Source: an uncultured bacterium
GTDB taxonomy: Bacteria > Hydrogenedentota > Hydrogenedentia > Hydrogenedentales > JAEUWI01
NCBI GenBank assembly: GCA_937895305.1
Contig: CALAXS010000636.1
Span: 1 to 17,661, forward strand
Reading direction: 5' to 3'
Length of the DNA stretch: 17,661 bases
Shown here: positions 1 through 7,257 of the stretch, in pieces
Position numbering within the stretch: the first letter of the stretch is position 1
Layout of the letters: each line of letters begins with the position of its first letter
Notes under the pieces: generated by a model
Told to the model about the DNA's origin: nothing
Seen by the model: only the letters and a program-made list of their open reading frames with translations
Databases searched by the model: none
Made by a program: the position numbers and the translations under genes

Positions 1-834
1 TTAGTGCTCTATAAAATACTGGGCACCGCTGGTAGTGGACTCCACAGCAATCCCGTCTATGAGCACCCCAACCAAGCGTGCTGTTGTGCCCGGAATCTTA
101 TCCCCCACATATACCTTGTCCAGATTGAGAATGGCCAGCCCGACCGGGCGACGCGCTCCGGGAGGACGCAGGAGATTAATACGCAGCTCGTCCAGGCCCA
201 TGCGATCACGGTCGGCATGGTTCATTAACGGTAAAGTACTCAAATCTTCAGGCAGCGCAAGCTGACGTGGTTTTGGCGCTGGTTTCTCTGTGATCGGTTC
301 AGGCCTGGGTGGTGTAGGGCGAGTATAAACTGGTTGTTCCGTGGAAATCCCGGTAGTCGATTTGACCGTTTCAGCAAGGGGCGTTGCTACTGCGGGTACA
401 GGGTCAGCTTTGGCCACTACCAGTGGCTCGGGCGGTGTCTCTATTACCACGGGGACTACAGCAGCCACGGGTTTTTCTACAGGTGTTTCCGTCATGACAG
501 GGGGGGTGGTCGCTTCTGTGGATGCAGGCACTTTTTCGGGTGGGGGTGTCGATACAACAGGGGGCGTGATCGCTTCTGCAGGCAAGGTCGCAATCTGTTG
601 TCGGGGGGCTTCACCCTTGCCTTGATATAGAACATAAATCAATGCGAAAACCAGAAAAAACATTATGGTCACTAATGTAGCGAGCACAGGCATCATCATA
701 GCGCGGGCCTTGGGCGGACCACCATGCTGCGTGGGCGCACGCAACAGATCCATCTCACCGGGTCCAATGGCCTGGGTGTTCTGGCTGGCTTTTTCCTCTT
801 CGAGCTTTTTCAGCGCATCAAGAATGGAACTCAT
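1..834 (-). CDS. gspB: Type II secretion system assembly protein GspB (ExeB-like)
   Basis: This 277-residue protein is complete, with its TAA at the window edge. It has the classic GspB layout: a short cytoplasmic N-terminus beginning MSSILDALKKLEEEK, one membrane helix at about residues 47-70, a long Pro/Val/Ala/Glu-rich periplasmic linker (about 75-190), and a compact C-terminal T2SSB-type domain (about 200-277, including LGLAILNLD-like and KIPGTTARLVGVLIDGIAVE segments). In Aeromonas, ExeB partners the ATPase ExeA, and the pair helps place the secretin multimer in the outer membrane through the peptidoglycan; this is family knowledge. An AGGGGAG Shine-Dalgarno lies 7 nt before the ATG. It is the last gene of the minus-strand run and sits 51 bp after the GspA gene, so the two are surely co-transcribed. 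The N-terminus and context make GspB more likely than a TonB-like protein. Confidence 0.85.
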   Translation of the reverse strand: MSSILDALKKLEEEKASQNTQAIGPGEMDLLRAPTQHGGPPKARAMMMPVLATLVTIMFFLVFALIYVLYQGKGEAPRQQIATLPAEAITPPVVSTPPPEKVPASTEATTPPVMTETPVEKPVAAVVPVVIETPPEPLVVAKADPVPAVATPLAETVKSTTGISTEQPVYTRPTPPRPEPITEKPAPKPRQLALPEDLSTLPLMNHADRDRMGLDELRINLLRPPGARRPVGLAILNLDKVYVGDKIPGTTARLVGVLIDGIAVESTTSGAQYFIEH

Positions 835-885
835 TTACGCGCTCCCCTGAACTCAATCGTTGTTCGGTCTAAATTAACCATGGTG

Positions 886-3123
886 CTATTCCTGCCCCCC
901 GGATGGAGAACCCGGAACCAATGGCGTACCACTCTGTGCGGGTGCTGTAGTTGCATGTAATCCTGAATCTTCTTCAACCGATACCGTCCCCGTCTTGGGC
1001 TTGTCCAACTCCTTGACCTGTACCTGTTCTTCTGTATCTGCTGGCACGTTGGGTCTGGCCACACCTCTGGGCGCGACAGGCTGTTCTGTCGGAATGGAGC
1101 CTGTGCTTTCAGGGGGTGCTTCTTGTGCCGGGGCCACTTCAGGCGCGTCGGGTTCTGCTACAGGCGGTGTCGCCTCCACGATGGGGGCAGGTTCTGCCGG
1201 GGGCACTACCTCGGGTGCGGGTACATTGGCGGCCTGTTGGGTCGCCATGGGCTGTGCAAGTTCTGAAACGACCTGTACCGTCTCACGGGGTGACAAGCCT
1301 GGAACGGCATCGTCGCCCAGCCAGCTGGATAACACCATGCGTACCTGACGACCTGCCATACCATCCACCCACAAGCCGGTTTCCGCCTGGAGTTTGGCTA
1401 CTGCAGAGGCCACTTCAGCATCATATACATCCGTGGTGTTGCCGGGCTTAATCTTTTTTAATGCGCGAAGGCGTTCTTTAAGTGCACGAACATCACCACC
1501 CTTCCGGCCTGGTAAAAGCGCGGAGGCACCCGGGCTGCTATCTTTCCAGAGGACCATGACGCTGTCGTTGTATAGAGCGGAAAGTTCGTGACGGGCTACG
1601 GTAATGGGTTCTTCCGAGGTCGTATTCAGTATGAGTTTCCCCTCTTCCACGCCCTGTAAGGCACACCAGCGAATCTTGTCACCGTCTGCCAGGCGAAGCA
1701 GTGCAGGGAGTCCTATGGCCAGAAGCTGGTCCAGGGCTGGCGCGAGTACATCCGCAGACAGACCGTGGGTCTTTGCAAAGGGTTGCCACGCTTCAAGACT
1801 ATCCTCTTCCGGCACAGTCCCTTCCAGGCTTTTACCCCAGCGATGCAACAAGGACTTCACTGCTTGTTCGCGAGTGGCGTTCCCGTCGGCAGCCCAAAGA
1901 GCAGCCTGCCAGGTATCCTGGGTCGCACCTTCTGATGAAGGCGTACTGTCTTGTATTATTTCCGATGGTGCTGCATCTTTCGCAGGGTCGTTGCTATTCT
2001 CTGTGGCTGCTTTAGCGATGGACGATGCTTTTTCCGCTACAGGCACAATGGACGCATCCACCTTTTCCACCGACAGGGAATCCATTATAGTGGCCACATC
2101 AGACGGGTTCTTCTCCGGGCTTGCATCGGGGGTCTTGGTCTCGCCCGGCGCAGACTGGCCTAATAGCGGCGTCTCTACCTGCTGGATACCTGTGCGCTCC
2201 GGTCTGTACCAATAGAGGAGCGCAATAAGGATAGGGACGACGACCATTGCATAGACCAGAGATCGTGGAATGAGGGAGGACTGGTTTGTATTCTGTACGG
2301 CCCTGCGCTTGGTTACACGACCACCCTTCACTTCGTGGGCAGCGCGCTTCACAATAGCCGGGGTGATGACGGGTACTTCCATGGTATAGCCAATGAGCAA
2401 GGCACGGTCACAGATGGCATTGATGACGCGTGGGGTGCCTTTGGATTTTTTAAAGACCATCTGACTTGCACCTTTGGTGAAGTTCAGGTACTTGCGGCCC
2501 CCGGCCACATGGATACGATAGGCGATGTATTGGCGGGTCTCCAAAGCGTTCAAGGCACGAAGGTGGTACCGCGCCGTTATACGCTGATTCAGTTGACGCA
2601 GTTCGTAGAGGTCCAGCTTCTCGGACAACTCAGGCTGGCCGATGAGGATAATCTGAAGCAGCTTTTCCTTTTCTGTCTCCAGGTTGGAGAGGAGGCGTAT
2701 CTGCTCCAGCACGGACGGGGACAGGTTCTGGGCCTCGTCAATGACCAGGACACAGTTTTTTCCCGCCGCAGTCGCTGACAGGAGATAGGCATTCAGGACT
2801 TCGGAAAGGTCTAGGGTATTATCGTAACTCGCATCAATACCGAATTCATGGTTAATCTTGCGCATTAACTCCACGGGATTCAGCGCCGGATTGAAGATAA
2901 AGGCCAGTTCCGTGTCGTCTTCCAACTGGTTCAGCAGATTCCGGCAGATGGTCGTCTTCCCGGTACCGATTTCCCCCGTCACCATAACGAAACCGCTCCG
3001 GTTCTTAATCCCGAAGAGGAGGTGCGCGAAGGCCTCCTTATGCTTGTCACTCAAATAGAGAAACTTCGGATCAGGCGTAAGGTTAAACGGCTTCTCTGTG
3101 AGCCTGTAATAGGCTTCGTACAT
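886..3123 (-). CDS. gspA: General secretion pathway ATPase GspA/ExeA with C39-like and peptidoglycan-binding domains
   Basis: Taken from the ATG at 3123, this is 745 residues. The N-terminus MYEAYYRLTEKPFNLTPDP is the ExeA signature. The AAA+ domain has Walker A GEIGTGKTT (50-58) and Walker B CVLVIDEAQ (124-132). It is followed by an RxxxR-type sensor region to about 265, a membrane helix at about 288-304, a degenerate C39-peptidase-like region (about 405-530), a peptidoglycan-binding domain (about 541-602) and a long Pro/Ala/Glu-rich tail (610-745). The ATPase faces the cytoplasm; the rest would be periplasmic and bind the sacculus while helping secretin assembly. An in-frame TTG at 3135 is possible, but GAGGGG sits 4 nt before the ATG at 3123 and family members begin MYxxYY. 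The proline-rich tail beyond the peptidoglycan-binding domain is unusual and resembles the GspB linker. No other core secretion genes are in view. Confidence 0.88.
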   Translation of the reverse strand: MYEAYYRLTEKPFNLTPDPKFLYLSDKHKEAFAHLLFGIKNRSGFVMVTGEIGTGKTTICRNLLNQLEDDTELAFIFNPALNPVELMRKINHEFGIDASYDNTLDLSEVLNAYLLSATAAGKNCVLVIDEAQNLSPSVLEQIRLLSNLETEKEKLLQIILIGQPELSEKLDLYELRQLNQRITARYHLRALNALETRQYIAYRIHVAGGRKYLNFTKGASQMVFKKSKGTPRVINAICDRALLIGYTMEVPVITPAIVKRAAHEVKGGRVTKRRAVQNTNQSSLIPRSLVYAMVVVPILIALLYWYRPERTGIQQVETPLLGQSAPGETKTPDASPEKNPSDVATIMDSLSVEKVDASIVPVAEKASSIAKAATENSNDPAKDAAPSEIIQDSTPSSEGATQDTWQAALWAADGNATREQAVKSLLHRWGKSLEGTVPEEDSLEAWQPFAKTHGLSADVLAPALDQLLAIGLPALLRLADGDKIRWCALQGVEEGKLILNTTSEEPITVARHELSALYNDSVMVLWKDSSPGASALLPGRKGGDVRALKERLRALKKIKPGNTTDVYDAEVASAVAKLQAETGLWVDGMAGRQVRMVLSSWLGDDAVPGLSPRETVQVVSELAQPMATQQAANVPAPEVVPPAEPAPIVEATPPVAEPDAPEVAPAQEAPPESTGSIPTEQPVAPRGVARPNVPADTEEQVQVKELDKPKTGTVSVEEDSGLHATTAPAQSGTPLVPGSPSGGQE

Positions 3124-3222
3124 AAGACCCCTCAAACATCATTTGGACTACTGCATCATGACAGATAAGCCTAGCATTTCCACGGTTTTAATGCAATAGG
3201 TGCAGGGTAGAAAGAATTGGAC

Positions 3223-4842
3223 CTACCCCAGGATTCGGGGGCTGAAACGGCGGGACAGGGCAAAGCTCCCCGCGACCAGCATCATGAGCAATACGCTGTA
3301 GGCAAAGGCCGCACCCACAGAGCTGCGGAAAATACTGTTTATCTCTACTGCGATTGGTTTGTTCCCCGGCTGATAGAGCAGGATGGAGGCAACAAACTCG
3401 CCCAGGCTGGTGGCGAATACGAGGGCCGTGGCAGCGGCCAGCGCAGGTGCGATGAGGGGCAGCACAATATGGCGGAAGCAATAGCCCCGCGAAGCCCCCA
3501 GACTCTGCCCGGCTTCCAGCAATTGCCCGTCAAAGGGTTCAATAGTCGCAGCGGCCATGCGGGTGAGCATGGGGATACTGCGTACAAAGTAGGCCATGGG
3601 TAACCAGAGTATGATGATGCTCCCCGGCATCCAGGGGTCATTGAAGGCCACAATCAGGTTGATAGCGATCACAGTGCCGGGCAAGGCCCAGGGAATCATG
3701 ACCAGCGCGTTAATCCACACACCGCCCCTGCGACGACGGCCGATGAGGTAGGCTGCGGGTACGCCGATGAGCACCGTGAAGAAGGCCGCCACCAGGCTCA
3801 TCCAGAGACTGTTGCGGATGGGCGCAAAGGAATTGGCATTGGAAAAAATAGCACTGTAGTTTCCTGTGGTAAAGGCCGTGGGCAGGATCTCGTTGTACCA
3901 GGCATGGTGATCTACAAAAGAGAAATAGATAATGCTCAGGTGAGGCAGGAGGAGAAGTCCCATGCACGACCAGGCCAGGATACTGGCAAAGGTCCGTCCG
4001 GCAGCACTGCGTATGGGTGATCGCACCCCCTTGGAGCCGCCCCCTGTGCTGCGCTGACGACTGCGAAAAAGCAGTATGCCCAACAGGGACAACGCAGCCA
4101 GGACAATGGTCAGGGTGAGGGCTGCATCATGATGGGACTGGCTCCGCTCGTTGAAGATTTGCACGCTGAGTACGGGAAAGCCGCGACCAAAGTAATAGGG
4201 CGCACTGAAGGACGCACCGGAAGACATGAAGGTGAGTAACGAAGCACCGAGCAGGGCCGGACGCAGTTGGGGCAGGGCCACTTTCCAGAAGACACGCATA
4301 CGTCCGGCACCCAGACTACGGGCCGCCTCAATCTGTGCGCGGTCCATGCCCTCAATCGCTGCCCCCACCATAGCGTAGAAAAAAACGTAGAAGGAATATA
4401 CGTGTATCAGCAGGATAGCACCGAAACCGTTGAGCGCGGCATCCTCCACCCCCGGCAGGGTTTCGAGGAGTCGTGTAATCACACCATCACGACCGATGAG
4501 ATAATAGAAACTTAACACGCCCACCAACGGCGGCAAGGCAAAGGGCAGGTAGGCCAGTGCAGCGAGGGCATTACGCCCTGGAAAGGTGTAGCGACTCACG
4601 CCCCAGGCCAGCAGGGTGCCAAAGATGGCGGCACCCAACACCGACGCAAAACAAAGAACAAGGGTATTGATGATGGACTGCAACCCATCGCCCCGGGTCA
4701 GGGCATCGTAATTCCAGAGCTGAAACGCCTGTACACAGAGACGCACGGTGGGGTACAAAATAAAAAGGCCGAGGACCGCTGCACAAAGGTACAGCAGCCC
4801 CCGGTCCAATCGTTGTATATCCTGTCGCCCGGCCCGGGTCAC
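3223..4842 (-). CDS. Fused two-domain ABC transporter permease, iron(III)/thiamine type (FbpB/ThiP-like)
   Basis: This 539-residue integral membrane protein contains two tandem binding-protein-dependent permease domains joined by a basic linker at about 258-285. Each half carries an EAA coupling loop to the ATPase: EAARSLGAGRMRVFWKVALP (172-191) and EAGQSLGASRGYCFRHIVLP (443-462). About twelve membrane helices are expected. This architecture is typical of iron(III) (FbpB/SfuB/AfuB), thiamine (ThiP) and phosphonate-type importers; sequence alone does not tell which. The start is a GTG only 9 bp after the PilZ gene stop, with a weak AAGCGGG upstream, so translation is probably coupled. The next gene downstream is gspA, after 99 bp. 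Neither the ATP-binding subunit nor the solute-binding protein is in the window, so the permease is an orphan here. Confidence 0.82.
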   Translation of the reverse strand: MTRAGRQDIQRLDRGLLYLCAAVLGLFILYPTVRLCVQAFQLWNYDALTRGDGLQSIINTLVLCFASVLGAAIFGTLLAWGVSRYTFPGRNALAALAYLPFALPPLVGVLSFYYLIGRDGVITRLLETLPGVEDAALNGFGAILLIHVYSFYVFFYAMVGAAIEGMDRAQIEAARSLGAGRMRVFWKVALPQLRPALLGASLLTFMSSGASFSAPYYFGRGFPVLSVQIFNERSQSHHDAALTLTIVLAALSLLGILLFRSRQRSTGGGSKGVRSPIRSAAGRTFASILAWSCMGLLLLPHLSIIYFSFVDHHAWYNEILPTAFTTGNYSAIFSNANSFAPIRNSLWMSLVAAFFTVLIGVPAAYLIGRRRRGGVWINALVMIPWALPGTVIAINLIVAFNDPWMPGSIIILWLPMAYFVRSIPMLTRMAAATIEPFDGQLLEAGQSLGASRGYCFRHIVLPLIAPALAAATALVFATSLGEFVASILLYQPGNKPIAVEINSIFRSSVGAAFAYSVLLMMLVAGSFALSRRFSPRILG

Positions 4843-4851
4843 GATGCCCGC

Positions 4852-5217
4852 TTACTCGCTGATTTGGGTCTGGGAGAGATCGTGTTCCACATAATTGCAG
4901 ATAGCCTCGTGGTCTTCATCGCCAAGCCGATTAAAAAGTATGGCCACCTTGAAGTGGTCATCGCCACTTTCATCCGCATCGCAACGCACCACTATCCCTT
5001 CCACATCAATACGGTCATTGTCGTAGCCCGCGGGAAGTTCCAGTACAATACGCATACGCGTCATGAGTGCAATGGGCTTTACCGTGTGGCACAGCACGCC
5101 GTTGGCACTGATATTGTCAATATGATTCAGTACCCCTGGCCCTGAATCATCATTTACAAGCGATATTCCACGCTTACTGCGCGGATACCGCCGCCGTTCA
5201 TCACCTGAATGTACCAT
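4852..5217 (-). CDS. PilZ-domain protein, putative cyclic-di-GMP receptor
   Basis: This is a single PilZ domain of 121 residues. The first c-di-GMP motif is the arginine-rich ERRRYPRSKR near the N-terminus (about 7-16), an RxxxR arrangement. The second is DNISANGVLC, matching the D/NxSxxG motif about 35 residues later. The rest is a small beta-barrel ending in a short helix (HEAICNYVEHDL). It is cytosolic and has no other domain, so it probably acts by binding a partner. The reading frame is open up to 5328 and overlaps the symporter gene, with ATGs at 5328 and 5250. I chose the ATG at 5217 because GGGAGGA lies exactly 7 nt before it and because the PilZ motif begins right after. It lies 79 bp after the symporter stop and 9 bp before the ABC permease start. 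Confidence 0.8.
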   Translation of the reverse strand: MVHSGDERRRYPRSKRGISLVNDDSGPGVLNHIDNISANGVLCHTVKPIALMTRMRIVLELPAGYDNDRIDVEGIVVRCDADESGDDHFKVAILFNRLGDEDHEAICNYVEHDLSQTQISE

Positions 5218-5296
5218 CTGCCAATCCTCCCGGGGTTTTGCCTCATTCATGAAGCATAGCCCACTATCCTGTTTGTTGCAATGTTCCTGTGGCCCC

Positions 5297-7018
5297 TTAC
5301 GCGCCCACACCCGCCAGCCAATATACAAAATAAATCAATCCGCCCACACAGACCCACAGCAGGGCGAAGCCTGTTATGCTCTGCCGGGTTGGAACATAAA
5401 TCTCCAAATCAGGGTGGTTTATCAATTTTCTGGGCTGTGCGGCCACCACGCCATCAGGGAGAGTAAAGGCCACCTGCATATGGGGTTCGTCAGACTTCAC
5501 CGGCGTACGGATACAATCGTAGAGGCGGTCCAGTTTTTCAGAAGACACCCGGGGCGTAAAAAGACTGACCAATGCCGTTACACCAAAAGCTGTAGTCAGG
5601 TAGAAGAATATGCTCCACGACGTACGCAGGGCGTTGTCCCAAATCATACTTTCCGGAAAATTTTCAACATACCAGGGCTGATATGCGGGCCAGGCGGTCA
5701 GGTACATAGCCAACAGTGCGGCCAGCGTTCCCGCCCAGACACCTGCAACAGTCGTCCGACGCCAGAAAAGCCCCAACCAGAAAGCTGCCCCCATGAGGGC
5801 CTGGATTTTGAAAAACCATTCTAGGAAGGTAGGTACATCTTCAATGAGATAGGCGATGGTCATCCCGGCTGAAACGATAATGAAAGCAGCCACACGGCCG
5901 ACCAGCACATAGTGCTTTTCATCGCGGTCCTGCACCAAATGCCGCCTGTAAAAATTCTGTGTGAAAAGGCCGGAGCAAGAAACCATGAAGGCATCACAGG
6001 ATGACATAATGGAAGCGAGTAAGGCTGCGAGAAATACGCCGATCAAGCCGACGGATATCGTGGGCAGCAATTCTTTGGCTACCATGCCATAGACTTCGTT
6101 CGGGTTTACATCGTCAAGGTTTATATCCGGATTGGAAATGCACATTGCCAGACCACAGAGCCCCACCACCATCCAGGCTACAGTGCAAAAGCGTTTGAGT
6201 AAATTACCCATTGCAAAACCGAAGCGCCCATCATACTCAGTCTTACCCGCAGCGCAGACCCCCATGATATGGGGCTGCGTCACAATACCGATCAAAGCAC
6301 TGGCGCAAAGCATGAAAATGTAAAAGCCGTTGATTTCACCCGGCGATACGATGGTAAACATGGATTCGTCGGCAATCGTTTCCCGAAGACCCGACATACC
6401 GCCCACCGCACCTAACGCAACAGGTAGCAACATAAAGGACAAAACAACAGTTAAAATCCCCTGGATAAAGTCCGTAATAATCGCAGCAGTCAATCCACCT
6501 GCAAGACCATAAATCAGAAACAATACGGTCATCCCCGCAATGGAATAGGTCGGCGTAATGGCCCCGCTCGATACCGCATCTATTATGACGCTACCACCAC
6601 GGAGCAAGCCCCCCATCATAAAGGTCAGGCTGGACACCCCGACCAACGCATACAACGCTTCCACACTGCCACTATAGCGTTGGTCAAAATAATCACCCGT
6701 AGTGATGCATCGCATACGACGCATTACCGGCGCGATAAGCCAGTAAAAGGGGGTACAGAAGAGCCAGAGCCATTGGTACCAGATGCCGGACATGCCGCTG
6801 GTATACGTCTTCGCCGATACACCCACCGCATCATTACCGCTGGTCCCTGCGCCGAAAGCGAAGAACATCATGAACCACTTGTTCTGGGTGCGACCGCCCA
6901 TAAAGAAGTCGGCCGTGTCCTTTACCTTGCTGACGGTCCACACCCCTATAATCGTGATGCCCACCAGATAAATACCAATGGCTACCCAGTCCGCAATATT
7001 AATTCCAAGATATTCCAT
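5297..7018 (-). CDS. Sodium:solute symporter (SSS family)
   Basis: This is a 573-residue polytopic protein. SSS features include DFFMGGR after the first helix (37-43), the loop GAGTSGNDAVGVS (56-68), the family signature GLAGGLTAAIITDFIQGILTV-like region (171-191), and the helix-8 sodium-site region SIMSSCDAFMVS (336-347). About 13-14 helices are expected, and the last (about 548-568) follows a cytoplasmic or periplasmic insert at about 490-545. Relatives import sugars, proline, pantothenate, sialic acid and similar solutes with Na+; the substrate cannot be read here. The frame opens at an ATG at 7030, but GGAG sits 6 nt before the second ATG at 7018, whereas the first has its AGGGG directly abutting it, so I start at 7018. 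It heads the minus-strand run, divergent from the gene at 7258. Confidence 0.85.
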   Translation of the reverse strand: MEYLGINIADWVAIGIYLVGITIIGVWTVSKVKDTADFFMGGRTQNKWFMMFFAFGAGTSGNDAVGVSAKTYTSGMSGIWYQWLWLFCTPFYWLIAPVMRRMRCITTGDYFDQRYSGSVEALYALVGVSSLTFMMGGLLRGGSVIIDAVSSGAITPTYSIAGMTVLFLIYGLAGGLTAAIITDFIQGILTVVLSFMLLPVALGAVGGMSGLRETIADESMFTIVSPGEINGFYIFMLCASALIGIVTQPHIMGVCAAGKTEYDGRFGFAMGNLLKRFCTVAWMVVGLCGLAMCISNPDINLDDVNPNEVYGMVAKELLPTISVGLIGVFLAALLASIMSSCDAFMVSCSGLFTQNFYRRHLVQDRDEKHYVLVGRVAAFIIVSAGMTIAYLIEDVPTFLEWFFKIQALMGAAFWLGLFWRRTTVAGVWAGTLAALLAMYLTAWPAYQPWYVENFPESMIWDNALRTSWSIFFYLTTAFGVTALVSLFTPRVSSEKLDRLYDCIRTPVKSDEPHMQVAFTLPDGVVAAQPRKLINHPDLEIYVPTRQSITGFALLWVCVGGLIYFVYWLAGVGA

Positions 7019-7085
7019 TACGATCTCCATCCCCTGCCACGATACGCTGCATCGTCCCAGTGTTTATAATTCGCTCGTCATCGAC

Positions 7086-7110
7086 CCCCTATGGTAGTCG
7101 ACTATAGGGG
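7086..7110. promoter_or_regulatory. CCCCTAT/ATAGGGG inverted repeat in divergent promoter region (possible operator)
   Basis: CCCCTATGGT (7086-7095) pairs with ACTATAGGGG (7101-7110) with one G-T mismatch and a 5-nt centre. It lies midway between the symporter and the six-repeat protein genes. On the minus strand a TTGACA (7116-7121) sits just upstream, followed at 17-19 bp only by poor -10 matches, so the dyad would overlap any such symporter promoter. A second CCCCTAT/ATAGGGG pair lies before folD. The function as an operator is inferred. Confidence 0.4.
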
Positions 7111-7173
7111 ATACCTGTCAAACCCCGGTTTCAATGAACATTCAGCGCATCCCGCCACCACCAAACCGGCACT

Positions 7174-7201
7174 TTGACTCCGGCACATGAAATGCTATGA
7201 T
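7174..7201 (+). promoter_or_regulatory. Sigma70-type promoter of the six-repeat protein and arabinose-donor genes
   Basis: The -35 box is TTGACT (7174-7179) and the -10 box is TATGAT (7196-7201), with a 16-bp spacer. A TG dinucleotide one base before the -10 makes it an extended -10 promoter. Transcription would start near 7208, giving a leader of about 50 nt before the ATG at 7258, which is preceded by an AAGGA Shine-Dalgarno at 7245-7249. Confidence 0.6.
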
Positions 7202-7257
7202 GACTTCCATCTGTGGAGCTACATTGACACACCCCAATAGCGTAAAGGACCTGCACC

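Noticed and set aside
3136..3222. Separate promoter for gspA in the gap after the ABC permease gene
   Set aside because: I could not find a convincing -35/-10 pair there, so the run is described as one direction-wise group without claiming a promoter.
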